Shown here piece after piece: positions 26,410 through 39,600 of a DNA stretch of 64,000 bases (the first letter of the stretch is position 1; each line of letters begins with the position of its first letter). Both the position numbers and the translations under genes were made by a program. The stretch spans positions 62,001 through 126,000 of the forward strand of contig JAVTVJ010001391.1 in NCBI GenBank assembly GCA_034509425.1. Direction: 5' to 3'. The notes beneath the pieces were generated by a model. That model was not told where the DNA came from. It did not search any database and was given only the letters and a program-made list of their open reading frames with translations. Source of the DNA: Eopsaltria australis. Taxonomy: Eukaryota; Chordata; Aves; Passeriformes; Petroicidae.

Positions 26410-28361
26410 GTAGGAGACTTGCATAGATGAGCGTGGAACTCCTAGTAAAACTCAAACTCAAGAAAAAATATATGCAACGTGGAAGAAGGGACAGGCCACG
26501 TGGAAGGACTCCAGGAACATCGAGTTGCAGGGATACAATGAGGAAGGCCAAGGCCCACTTGCAACTGAGCCTGGCAGGAGATATCAAGGACAACAAGAAA
26601 GGCTCCTACAATTTTATCAGCAGCAAAAGAAAGATTAGGGAAAGTGCAGGGCCACTCCTGAATCAGATGGGTGTTCTGGTCATAGAAGACAGACAGAAGG
26701 CAAAATTACTGAATGCCTTCTTTGCTTGTCTTTACTGCTGAGACCTGCCCTGAAGAGTCCCAGACCTCAGAGGTAAGAGGAATGCTGGAGAAAGTAAAGC
26801 TTCCCCTTGACTTTCGAGGGGTGGGTTAGAGATCAGCTAGGCAGACTAACACCATAAATCCATGGGATCTGATGGGATGCACCCACAGGTGTTAAGAGAG
26901 CTGGCAAATGTTGCTCTGCTGCTCTCCATTATCTTTGAAAAAGCATGGAGAATGGGAGAAGTGCCTGATGATTCAAGGAAGGCCAGTGTCACTTCCATCT
27001 TCAGAAACAACAAGGAGACCTGGGAAACTACCAGCCAGCCAGCCTCACATCAGTTCCTGAAACAGATCATTCTGTGTATCATCAAAAACCATACAGAAGA
27101 CAAGAAGGTCATCAGGAATACAGGAGTAGTCAGGATGGATTCACCAAAGCCAAATCAGGTTGGACCAATCTGACAGACTTCTGTGATGGCATGACAGGAT
27201 GGGTTGACAAGGGAAGAGCAGTGGATGTTGTTCACCTCAGTTCTAGCAAGGGTTTTGACACTGTCTCCCATAATACTCTCATAGATAAGCTCAGGATATG
27301 TGGGTTAGAGGAATGGACAGTGAGGTGGATCAAGAACTGGCTGAAGGCAGAGCTCAGGTGGTCATCATCAGTGGAGCAGAGTCCAGCAGGAGGCCTGCAG
27401 TCCATGGTATTTCCAAGGGATCAATACTGGGACCAATCTTACTCAATTTGTTTATCAGTGACCTGGAGGAAGGGATCAAATGCACCCTCAGCAAGTTTGC
27501 CAGTGACACTAAACTGGGGGCAGTGGCTGATGCACCTGAAGGCTCTGCTGCCACTCCATGGGACCTTGTTCAGCTGGAGGGTTGGGCAGAGGGAAACCCA
27601 ATGAGGCTCAACAAGGGCAAGTGTCAGGTCCTGCACCTGGGCAGGAACAGCCCCAGGTGCCAGCACAGGCTGGGGCTGACCTCCTGCAGAGCAGCTCTGT
27701 GGAGAAGGACCTGGGACTCTTGGTGGATCACCGGCTGTCCATGAGCCATCAGTGCCCCTGTGGCCAGGGTGCCAATGGTATCCCTGGGGTGCATTGGGAA
27801 GAGTGTGGCCAGCAGGTGAAGGGAGGTGACCCTTCCCCTCTGCTCGGCCCTAGTGAGGCCACACCTGGAGTGCTGTGTCCAGTTCTGGGCTCCTCAGCAC
27901 AAGAGAGACAAGGAGCTACTGGAGAGGGTGCAGTGGAGGGCCACAAGGATGACCACGACTCTGGAGCTTCTCTCTTATGAGAAGAGTCTGCAGGAGCTGG
28001 GTCTGTTTGGTCTGGGGAAGAGAAGACTGAGAGGGGATCTCATCAATCCATAGAAATATCTCAAAGGTGGGTGTCAGGGGAATGGTACCAGATTCCTTTC
28101 AGTGGTGCCCAGAACCAAGACGAGGAGCAATGGCCATAAACTAAAACACAAGAAGTTTCACCACAATAAGAGGAAAAATTTCTTTACACTGAGGGTGGCA
28201 GAGCACGGGAACAGCTGCCTGGGGAGGTTGGGGAGTCTCCCTCTCTGGAGACATTCAAAATCCACCTGGACACATTCCTGTGCCACCTGTTGTCGGTGAC
28301 CCTGCCTTGGCTGGATCTCCAGAGGTCCTTTCCAACCCTAAGAATCCTGTAATTCTGTGAT
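26410..28361 (+). mobile_element. CR1 LINE, about 2 kb, RT region to 3' end, inactive
   Basis: The copy covers the segment before the reverse transcriptase, the RT and the 3' UTR. Conserved pieces appear in order across several frames: SLAGDIKDNKKGSYNFISSK, SDGMHPQVLRELANVA, GFDTVSHNTLIDKLRICGLE, SKGSILGPILLNLFISDLEE, then [20 protein letters not shown]. The element ends AATTCTGTGAT, the CR1 3' hallmark. At least four frame changes and stops break the reading frame. The catalytic [Y/F]ADD box reads FASD (27496-27507), so one of the two essential aspartates is lost. It is antisense to PRUNE2 and 5'-truncated. The 5' border is approximate. Confidence 0.93.
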
Positions 28362-28632
28362 ACTGGTCTACTGCTATTTCTTGAATAAAGCACAGTTTTT
28401 TGTTAGAAAAAGAAATCTGTCATGCCAATATTTCATCTAAAAAATAGATGTTAACAGTATTGAGATGCAAAATTCAGCACTCAAAAGGAAATCCACAAGC
28501 CAACTTAATTTTGCAGCCCTTTATATGTGCCCATGATGATATTACCCTATTGTAACACACAATTATCACATATTGTTCCTATAGATTCCCTTGTTCCTGC
28601 TCTTTGAATTGTGCAAATCTTCAAAAAATCAA

Positions 28633-28650
28633 CACACACACACACACACA
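28633..28650. repeat. (CA)9 microsatellite
   Basis: This is a CA dinucleotide run of 18 bp in the large intron. Confidence 0.95.
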
Positions 28651-31372
28651 AAAGTAAGGACTGAGGTGAAGTATTTTTACACTCCTTGTATCAAAAATAT
28701 CACCTACTTTCCCACACACCCCACACCAAATACACAGGAGCTAAACTTCTATGTTTCCTATTTTCATTAATGCTTGGACTAGCCCAGTTATGTAGAACTT
28801 GAAACAAAAACCATACATCCACCTTTCTCAACGGGGAACATAAGGCACGAAGTATAAATGTCTTTTTTCAGCCCTCACTTCTGATAACTACTGGTGAACA
28901 AAGACTTAGAAATTTTATTTTCTCCTTTATCTTTCTGCTGTGTGTATTAAAATAATTTTTTGTCATCTTCTAGCCAAGAGTTCTTTTGATGCTGCCAAGC
29001 TACACTGGCCTTGAATAAACAACAGTTCATCACAAATACAGCACAACTGTATGTGCAGATTGGCATGTTATTCCCCTGCATCTGTCTCCTACCTAATAAA
29101 TTACTGTTTTGGTTACAAATATATAAATACTATTTATTAATCTACTCAAATGTGTCCACAAAATGCATCTCCCTCCCTGTAAGTTAAACTTAAAACAAAA
29201 AAATCTGCTTGTCAAATGCTTTGGAAGTAGATTCCTTTCTGCAACTAGAGATGAAGTTCCCCTTTCATATTTGCATAGCACCTAAAAATGAGGTTTATGT
29301 GAAATTCACACAGATTGATGCACAAACAGTCAGTTTATTAATGGTCACTCAGATGTGAAATCTGAAGAGGGGGTTATGGTGAGGAATGATTCTGAATAAG
29401 GTTTAAATGTCCAAACCAATAAAATCTTCTGAAGGCATAACTACTGGGTAGTACAAAAATGTCCTTGAGCATGAAAAATTCACTTCAGTTGTCCCATTCC
29501 TAACTGCAGCTGGAAAAATTAAAATCTATTAAAATAAAAAATTTGAACTATAGCAGATTCAAAACCATCTGAAAAGCCCTGATAACTCCCCTAAACATCC
29601 CTAAAGTTTATTCTTTTAAACTAGTAGCAGCAACAAAATTCAGATACTCCCTTCACAAGCATTCAAACATTCAAGTAAACAATGACAGTTGCAAACATGT
29701 CTTAAAAATTACCAAAGACTATATATTGAAATGTATGATAGATATATGGACTCCCACAAATTTGCTAACCTAAATGAACAAACAGAATGTTGCACATATT
29801 ATAAATGCTTACAGAAAATAAAAAATTTCCTTCAGAAATGAAAATTGAAAAAAATTCAACAGTTAAGTTGGTACAGCCCAAATTAATTACAAGCATTTTA
29901 ACTATGATGTTGATGAATCAGTATAGCACGAAATATACTGACATAGCTAAATGATGACAAAGGTCAGTTAACTGGTCATTTTTATACACTCCTTGTCTTT
30001 TACTAGCATGTGCTGCTTTAAGTATTAACTAATATTTACATAGTATACAGCAGGTAAACAGCATATGTAAACATTATTAGTTGTTATAATGCCCTCTAAG
30101 TAACTTATAAACGAAAAAAATTGATTGTTAGCATACTTGAAGTGTATGTACTTGAAATAAATAGAATCTATTAATACACATATTTTGCTTAGTTAACAGC
30201 AGTATAGCTACCAGAGTAATTTAGTGTCATAACATGTAACAAAATGGTGCTTTTGTCTAATGCATATAAATAGTGTCTGCTGTAATGTAACAATATGATG
30301 CACATTCTGAAATTTACAAATATTTTTCATATCAGTTAGGTAAGCAGAATTAGAAAGTCAAAAGAAATCCGAAGACTTTTGAAGGATTTTTGAACACGAC
30401 CTGTTTAGTTATGTATTTTTGTTGAGAAATACCATTTTATGTAAGTCGTATATTGCCATGAAATTTCTTTCTCTGAAACTCTATCTTCTTTCTTGATTCT
30501 CAAAAACTTCTTTTTAAGTTTAATGATAATGTAACTACAAACACGGATGATCCTTTAAAAGAGGCAGAATATCCAAGAAATATCTGAAGAGAATTTGTAA
30601 CTTCTCTGGCTCTTGCAATACTGATTCATGAAATCACCAGCCAATTACCCAAGTGATCACTGCAAATGTACATTACATACACTTCTGACTCTTCTAAGCT
30701 AACTGTGTCAATATTAACCTGACCAAATTAAGAACAAACTGTCTCTTTTGTTCTTCACACTTCTCACATGGGGAGCACAATATGGCTTTTGTCAGAGGTG
30801 CTCCATCATTTTGGCTCAAGGAAACTGTCAGTACAGTTTGGGATTCGTTATTCATGGGCAGATACCCTGATGGGTCTAATGAAGCCTTTCTGCTGACAAC
30901 TCATTTGCTAAAAATACCCAACCGTCACAAAATATAAATGAGGAATATCGTATCCCATTACAATTTTCACAACTGATGCAATTATCACAATACAGAAGTC
31001 ATATATACTGCTACATACTGCATTCTCTTAATATTTCATGGTTGGTACTTCTGTATTCCAGTTTATTTCTATGTGATCACTGATAAAACTTTATGACATA
31101 TTTAAATTGCAATATAATAGGGTAAACACCAATGATATAGCACACATGCAGAGCTAACAGTCTGTGTGCCATTTGTTGTAAATCCAGCTAATTACTAGAA
31201 GCCCCCTCCTTTATTAAAAAAAAAATTAAAAAGCAAGACAAAGAGTGCAGAAAATACTAAATTTTTTATAAAAAGTTTTCCGGTAAAGGTCACTAAAAAT
31301 TGAAAGAATAGTATAAACAATATGATTTTTACAAGACTCCAGAAACATGAACAAGTGTATTTGTTGTTTTAC

Positions 31373-31516
31373 CTCTTTTTTTTTTTCTATCCACACCACT
31401 GGTGAAAATTCTCTATTAAAAATCACTCTATTTTCTGTAAGGAAAGACTGCATATTTATATTGTGCTTTTCAATGTACTGAACAGCAGCTCTTCTGCACT
31501 GATATTTATCAGTCGT
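31373..31516 (-). CDS. PRUNE2: Candidate PRUNE2 cassette exon (144 bp, phase 0-0)
   Basis: On the minus strand a pyrimidine tract (TTTCTGTTCTTTCCAG) ends at an AG acceptor, so the exon starts at 31516. A GAG|GTAAAA donor follows 31373. The 144 bp between are open for 48 codons, begin and end in phase 0, and so fit between the two confident flanking exons, which end and begin in phase 0. The peptide starts TTDKYQCRRAAVQYIEKHNI and ends SPVVWIEKKKE. It is basic, contains Cys and Trp, and does not look like simple sequence. The insertion would follow ...VYMTLE inside the DHHA2 region. Human PRUNE2 as I recall it has no such segment, so this would be an alternative or lineage-specific exon. It could instead be a chance open frame: in AT-rich DNA a 48-codon open frame is uncommon but not rare. 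An 11-A run near the 3' end makes the frame sensitive to indels. Confidence 0.4.
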
Positions 31517-34500
31517 CTGGAAAGAACAGAAATAGCAACAAATTCTGCTTTCTTTATGTCTACAGTTTCGAAGAGAAAAGGGTATTAGGTCCTAAACTAA
31601 GCAGCAGGAGAACAGGCATCTTTGAGCTTTGTTACCTTGCTCTACGACAACCCCAGTCAGACATTTAACTTCAGGCATTTCAAACTTAAGTTGAAAGAAT
31701 TCGTATTGGAAATACTATAGCATTGTGGAATGCTCATGTTGAATAATGCAATGAGTGCCTGTTTTGTGCTCACACCCCTTAGTACTGATGATGGCTGTGT
31801 TTTTACAGTCTGTTATTCTCATTAAATGCAGAGTAACTAAGAAAAAGAAAAAATGCCAAAAAAAAAAAAAGGATTCATCTTGAATTTAAAAAAATAGCAT
31901 GCTTTGTTCAATGAACACATTCAGACAGTTTCATGAGGGAAAGAGTGTCTTTTCTACAGCATTGGTGCATTTTATCATAGTGTCCTAACAATGATCCATT
32001 CTTCATGGATTCAGATTGCAGTTAAACAGGTTTCACTTGCATTTGATACAGGTACAAATTCTGTATATTCAAATTCAGGCTTGTCCATTTTAGCCTGTGT
32101 TTAAGAAGAACTTTTAAAGATTTACATGTTTTGTGTGTATTTAGTAAAGCACATGATTTCTGGGCAAGACGGTAAGGTCTCAATTCACTCATAAAACTTG
32201 AAGTGGAAAAATTTTGCTCAGGTATACTGCCAAACTGCAGTTTCAGTATTCCCCATTCACAGAAGTAGCTGAGACAGCTCTGAATTTAGCAGCTGGGGTA
32301 CAGCATCTTCATGTGTCCTAAAAGACATTATAATATGCATATAACATAAGGATATCATCATGGCCCATCTGGCTTACAGCATTCTTCCTAGAGTTGGAAT
32401 ACCTGCATTCAGTGTCTGTCACTGTCACCCACCTAAGGAACACCATAAGCAAGGCAGCCCTCCATGAGTGCCGAGGTGTACAACTAACTCTCTGAAATAC
32501 AACAGTCAGAAATGCCCTCGGTGGGGCTTGTGCACAGGTACTCAAAGAATGTAGTAGACCAGAAGGGCTGGAGATGAAGCCCTGTAAAGGCACTGCCACT
32601 GATGCACAACATAAACATCAAAGCACATCAAAGTACATCAGGTAGCCTGGTGTAGAGGTGAAAGTACTCATTTATTTCCATCTCTAAGGGAAGAAGTTAA
32701 AAGTGCTTGTAATTTGTCTCATTCTTAGTGCATGTTTTCTGTATAGGAAAACCATGACTGAGAAAGATAATGCTGCCAATTTTGAGCATTTCTGGTAGTT
32801 GAAGGGTAAGTAGTTTGGAGTTGCTAAAAATGCAAAATACATTAAAATTTATAGATGCAATTTTCAAATTTAAAAGTTTAAATGACACCTCCTTCTTCAA
32901 ATGTGTCTTTAAAACTCTGCACCTGTAAAATAATTAAAGGAACCAACTAGAAAACTTGCAATCATAGCAGTATGAGTTTTGCTCCAAGTAGAGAAGTACA
33001 GCGAAATGTAGTATGTTGAAATGTACTCCCTCCAGATAATTTTAAAGGTTGAAGTAATTATGAACATATTTTTTTGGACAAAAGTACATGGAGAGGAAAG
33101 TCTCTTATTTTGAAACCACAGGTATACAAAACCTGAAAGTAAAGGCAACTGCTTATGCACCGTATTTATAAGCAAAGATCCCCCACAGAAAATATGCGCT
33201 GAACACATACAAAATTAGAAGAAATATCTCCATACTAAAGAAAAGCATAGTTTATACATTCTAATAATTATTTACCTCAAAAATTTATAAGAGAAAAAGA
33301 AGCACTATTTTTATGAATCAACAGGCCATACGAACATAGCCTACAATGCACTTTTTTATTCTCCTTTATATTATTCTGTTTTCTGATTCTAGGTTAAGAA
33401 CTTCCATCTGATTTTTCCGTAGCTTGCAAATCAATTAAAAAATACTGAAAAAGACACAACCTATCACTTCAGTTACAAGGTTCATTTAGTCACATACAAT
33501 ATTTGATTTCACTGTTGACTGATTAGCAAGTGGTAACAAGCAAAAGGCTGAATTGACAGAGTGATGAATTAAAACATAAGAAATACCACAACCATACATA
33601 TACTGACCAGGAGCTGTCTCTTTTAGCCAAATAAGTCTCAGGTGTAAGGTTATACGTAATAATTCATACCTTACAAAATAATCCCCATGCAAACATGATA
33701 ATGCAAAAACACATTTCTGGCTGTCAAGAAAATTTCTAGCAAAATTAATCAACCATTCATCCATTCAGGCTCTTTGCATATCCTTTTGTCAAAGAGGGAA
33801 TACTAAGAGATTTCTTTCCTCTTCCACGCGTTCATTGCAATGGTTTGTAAAATCCATCAAGCCTGAGTTGATTTATTGAACTGTCTCTTAGCTCAGCAGT
33901 GTAACTATAGCAAATGAACTGGTAACTTCTTAAAAAACAGCAGTGATTCAACAATATCTGGTTTATTTGATTCCTTTTAACTTCAGATTAGCAATTTCTT
34001 AAAGGCACTGACTTGCATTATTTAGTAGTTCTATCTGCAATTTTATGCCAGCATGTTTTGTTTTTACTGCCCCACATTTTTAATATTATGTTCTGACATT
34101 TGACAAAGACGTTTTTGATTTATAACTCATGTTAGACTTTACCTAAATCTTCACATCTTTACGCTAGCTAGTATGTTTCTATTGCTACTCAACAGAGCTT
34201 TCAAATTTGAATACAATACTGCAATGTACTATTATGTGAGCCATCTCACTCATTATGCTATGAATACTGAAAACTAATTACCCCCACCTATTTCTTTAAT
34301 TACACAGACAACTTTGCATGCATATTCAACTGTTTTTGTATTTATCCATTCCCATCACTAGTAATGAGAACTGGTTTAAAAAGTAGTTAAGGCACAAAAG
34401 ACAGAGATATGCCAAGCCATTTGAAGCACTGTTTAAACATGGATTTTATTGCTGAGCATCGTCCATTGAACCCCATGAAGCACATTCATCACTCACCAGC

Positions 34501-36355
34501 TTTGCATTTTTCTTCATAAAGATATATGACCTTTGCCTATTAGATTTCATTAGCAGGGCACCATACAAGGCTCGTCTGCAGATGACAGGATAGAAAGCTA
34601 AACAACCTCGCCTGAAGGATTTGTGAGAACAAGCCCATCTTCAATCTTTGTCCCTGGGAGGCACTTCTAACACCTGCCAACCACAGCACTATCATCAGAA
34701 AAACATTTAGAGATTTATCTTCAGGCTGGTGATTATAAGAGATAATTTGTTTGGAGTATGGATAAAGTTGGTCTAGCATAAACAAACTACAAGCTCAAAT
34801 TATACGACGAACCTCATTAACTATTGATTTAACCACTACAAATCCATGAACAAATGTTGTATCAAAATGTTAATTCTTCATGAAAATATAATCAAAGAAA
34901 AAAAAAATGCCAAGGCAGGATGGCAGGCTATTCTTACTGCACTTTTAATGTTTGCAGTTTAAATTGGAAATGGAGACTTGATTTGTCATAACATTGACAT
35001 TATACTATTGCCATTTTCCCTTAACATGGAGTGTTGTCTGGCAAGAAGTCCTAGATCTTTCCAGTTGCTGTCACTATAGAGGCATGAAACAGTGTTTCCT
35101 CTCCTACTTTCAGGAACACCTCTTCTGTTTGGAGACAGCAAGACTAGATGTACCATTAAAAACACTTTAAATAGCGAGAAGCTAGAAGTATTATAAATGG
35201 ATGCCATCACAGGCAGATGGTCTGAAAAATTTTATATTCATTGATACCTTCTATATTACAGATATCACACATATCCTATGTTCCGTAACAGGAAATAACT
35301 TTCTCATAATCTTTAAAAATTATTTTCACTCAAGCTAATAATAAACCCTCAGTCTTCAGCCAACAGTATATTTAGACATAATACAGCTGCATTAGTCCTG
35401 AGGTCTGTTTTTGAGGGGGAAAGGTTGGGGTTTTGTCCTTCTTTCCTAATACAATGGAATTGAGGCCTGTCCCCTCACTGGTAAAAGAGAGAAAAAATGC
35501 TGCCACACTTCCTGTTGCAACCTAAAGAGAAGAGCCAGAAAATGCTTCCAGCTGATGTTGGTGGAATATGGCATAGGAGAGTTCCATTGCACCACTGTCT
35601 CTGACAGCAACCCAGTTCCTTAATACCCCTATGCTAAGAGCTCATTTGTGTATAGGAGGTAGAAGGAAATCTGCAATTCTTTCTCCACTCTGGCACTCTA
35701 AACAAATCATTCAGTGTGACTTGCACTTAATAACAAAATATCAACACTTTTAACACTATTATTACAGTAGAAACAGCAAAAATCTTTTGGAATGAACTAA
35801 AAATCTTTCAGGTAAAACATTCTAAAGGAGAATAAATTATAAAAATATTTTTGTGGGACAACATTATCTCATTACTAATTGCTTCTGGATGGGAATGGTA
35901 CTTAATGTGAAATTATTAGTTCATCAATAAAAAAACCAAAAGCAAAATGACAAAATCTGCTGGGGAATACAGTCTGACAACCTGAGTGATCCTCACATAG
36001 CAACATAGCCATTTAAAGTTAAATGGCAATTTTAGTTTTTTCTTTTACTTTTTACCTCTTTTTGCCCTGTCAGATTTACTTTCCTAATTTTTGTATGCAA
36101 ATCACAATGTCACTTCAGGAATAAACCACAGTTAACTTAATTATTAAGCCATTTCACTCCATATATATAGACAAGAAAATTATGTTGCAAGCTAATTGGT
36201 AGAAAATTAAAAATAATCAGCTGATAATAACTCAAAAGAGCCATTTGTGCAGGATTCAGTTCTATCACTTCTAATATATTCTAATTTGTTAATATGGCAA
36301 TTTTGGATTGTTTCATCAAATTTCAGTAATTGGTGAAGCTTTCTGTTTCATCCAG

Positions 36356-36640
36356 CTACATCTTCTGCCTTTCTAAAGTAGCTCTTTGATTCCTCACAAT
36401 CTTTGGACTGCAAACCATTTTTCTCAAAAAATTTACTTCTTCCATTTGTACTCTTGACTCCAAAATACTATTTTCTTCTACAAGTTTTCTTTCTCCAGTC
36501 CTGAAAATTCTTGTCTTACATAATTTTTTAGTTTTGCTATTACTTGTCATGAAGACCCTTGTTCCCAGTTTCAACTTCTCTTTCTCCTATTACCCCAAAT
36601 CTCTCTAATTGCAAAATACAATTTCACAATGAGGCACAAT
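36356..36640 (-). pseudogene. Possible frameshifted coiled-coil coding relic
   Basis: On the minus strand one frame reads ERKLVEENSILESRVQMEEV then NFLRKMVCSPKIVRNQRATLERQK, rich in Glu, Lys, Arg and Leu with heptad-like spacing. A second frame just upstream reads KLKNYVRQEFSGLEKENL before a stop, and a third, earlier piece reads QLERFGVIGEREVETGNKG. Three consecutive coil-like pieces in shifted frames suggest a decayed coding sequence such as a retrocopy. I do not recognise the parent. No poly-A tail or clear splice sites were seen. The composition could arise by chance in A-rich DNA. Confidence 0.25.
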
Positions 36641-39600
36641 GCTCTCTAATTGTACTTCAGTAATTTTTATACTTTCATCCTTTGGTTCACAACAAATGTT
36701 CCCTTTCAGCACCACAGATCCACATTTTTGAAAAACCCTACTCTAAACAGGTTCTCTTCACATGGGAAAATACAAACAGTAATTATTACCTTTAGATGTT
36801 CAATTTGCAAGCCTGAGCAAATAGGCCAATTCAGAATTCCACAAAGTAGAAGTTAATGGAAATCCTCTCACTGACTTCATAGGATTTGGCACATGCCACT
36901 AGTCTACACGTAAATATTCTCCCAATTAGTTACAGTACACAGATGATATAAACGGTATTCCTTAGGCACTCAAGTTTAGCAAAAGGTCCTTCCAGGAAGT
37001 AAAAGTTCCCTGCTAAGTATGTTAGTATTTTAGAAACACATTTTCAATTATTTTTATTAAATCACTTTTGCACTGTATGCTAAATCACTGGCACTTTGCT
37101 TAATCACCCATGGTGCCTTGTCAATATAGAGCAACTATCATCTGGAATACAACTGAAGACAAAAGAGAATTAATTTTCCACTCAGCTTATCTCTCTGCTG
37201 TGGGAAGCTGAACGTCTTCCTCCAAAACACATGAACAAACAAGGATCAATATATTACCAATGCAACTGACTTCAGTCTCATCTGCAGTGAGATTGAACTA
37301 GGAACTAGGTATTGGACAGGGATGGTCAAATACTGTATGCTGAACTTCGCCATCAAAAAAAATCCCAGTCAAGTAAGAGTAGCAATTCAGTTTCTTGTAA
37401 CTCATTTAAGTTTCCTATGGATTCTTCTAATAAGCACTTACAGTTATGCGAACAAAATGCCTTTAGCAACTCGTTTGTTAAACAGTCAGTTTCTTCAGAA
37501 GAGAGAACAGGAGTCATTACCAACACAAGCAAAAACAGGATAAAACAAAGTTCTTTGCAGATGCCTGCCAGGGGACTCACACTTGGTTACACCAGGCTGA
37601 AGTTAGCTGTGGCACTCTTGTCTCTGTTTTACAGTACCTAAGAGAGCAGCTTCTACCCTTCTATTTCCTGAGAACCAAATACAAGCTTTCTGTAAGGCTG
37701 CTTTCGGCCCCACAGGACCAAGTTCTCCAGCATACATGCTTTCTTCAGGTTGTAGCCTTCAGAAAGTTGCCCTCTGCTCTATCACAAGACAAATAAAAGC
37801 AAAAAATGAAATGCAAAGCAAAACAGTACCGCAGAATCAATCTGAAGTTAACCGCTCTGAGACACAGAACTCCTTTGGTCATACTTGCATGTAAAGGTGG
37901 TTTTACTTGATACTTACATGAAATATTCAATGTTTAAAAGAAATTATGACTAGGAGTATGTCAAAAGGGAAAATGTTATTTTTGCTAAAGAAAAATAACA
38001 TAGGGATTTTGTTGGAGTCAGTAAATAAAAATGTGCTATAAGATTTAACATTACAGGAAAAGTGGCATGCAAAATTAATTTTTTCCAATATGTTCAGCAG
38101 CCAGGTCAATTAGTTTCCATAATCTTCAGCTATATCAGTACAGCCCCTGGAGCATAACACAAGTCTAAAATGGGCTTTACCAACTTACTGGCAATTCCAC
38201 CATGTGCACTAGCGACTCCAGCTAGCACAGCTGGCTCTGGTCACATCATTACTGCTTTCTTCCATGAACTTAAATCTTGATCCAGGCCTAAGCATTTGCA
38301 TACTCGCTGTTTCATGACTGCAGTCCTGCATTGTGATTGAAGCATCTTTCTAACATACTATGAAACAAATACTTCTCAGCACCTTCAATGCAAAATTTCA
38401 GCCAACTAACCAAGCAGCCTATTTACTAGATTTTGTACTGCTCCCCCTTGACTTCACTGGTGCCTTTTGCTAATTTGAGGCTTTAAAATTAAGGTTTAGA
38501 ATGGAATTTTTTATCATGTTGAATTTGTGTTGTCAGGACATTGAAGGAAATGAAGTAAAAATAGGGTGGTCAAGCTGGTAATATACTTCAGGTAAAATAT
38601 GCTTAAAATGTATTCAGATCTCACTGAACTCATGGAACTGAAGTAATCCATGAAGTAAAACACAAACCTTATTAATTAGGCTGTATCTAAGGCTTTCAGT
38701 TCTGCTGGCTCATTTTTAGAAGTCTCTCAATTCAACCTCTGTGAAATTGATGTCTTTTAATTCAGGGCCTCATTTATTTTCTGAAAATATCGTTAAAAAC
38801 ATTAACATGCAAATGAGAAACCCAGGCTCCAAGTAGTAAGTCTTCTTTCAAAACACTTAAAACATTCGTATGGAATGACACAAGGGCTTTACCTGTGCTA
38901 CACTGTGTTTTGAAAGATCATCTATTGCTGAGTGCTAGAGAGAGGCATATAGTGGAATGCATAATATATTATCAGAACCATGTAGTAGATGCTAAGTAGT
39001 AAAGGCTCTTTTAACAACATGCACATTAAATATTGCCTCTACTACATTCATCTAGTTTTAGTGCCTTGCAACTGTGTTAAGAATAAACAGCAGTAACACA
39101 GACCCAAAGCTCCTTAAGTGAATATACTTGCATCATAATCCTTAACAAAGACACAACTTTAAACATCCAAATTGCAAGAGATAATGAGACACAATGGTCC
39201 AGAGCTAAAAGAACATAAAAGGCACTGACTTACCTCTCTTTACAGTGAACCACAAACCCTGCTATTCCTCCCTGATACAAAAGGAACTGACCATAGTTCT
39301 GCTGTACCCTTCAGCAGAACAATATTCTTACATGTAATGTGTCGTTTACCTTCACCACTGCACCAGGAAGAAGAGGATGAGTAATCAGAAAAAATAGTGC
39401 AAGACACAGAATTCTTTGCCAGACCTTTTAGCAAACAGCTGCTTACAGGTATCAGAGAAGACAGAGAGGATATGGCAAAGAAATTGAGAACAGATGTAAC
39501 AAGAGGGACGAAAAGAGGATACCCATAAGTTGGGTGCCTGAGTTTATAACAGAAAATACTTATAGAGAATTCTGTATGCTATGTAGAGTTCATTGAGTAG

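Larger units (their letters stand above)
26061..31372 (-). other. PRUNE2: PRUNE2 large intron, left part
   Basis: This is intron between the candidate cassette exon and the 159-bp exon. If the cassette is skipped it forms one 37,075-bp intron with the right part. It contains the plus-strand CR1 copy at about 26410-28361 and a (CA)9 tract at 28633-28650. The remaining 3 kb (28400-31370) is AT-rich sequence in which I see no gene or repeat. Confidence 0.85.

Noticed and set aside
26427..28053. A set of 100-180 codon plus-strand frames that look like a new gene
   Set aside because: They are pieces of one decayed CR1 reverse transcriptase.
39349..39384. Intronic WCSGEGK peptide on the minus strand matching the giant exon's WCSGEGK, followed by a donor-like GTAAAC
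   Set aside because: The nucleotide match is only 19 of 21. A match of that quality is expected by chance a few times in 64 kb on both strands, and no acceptor at a sensible distance makes an exon.
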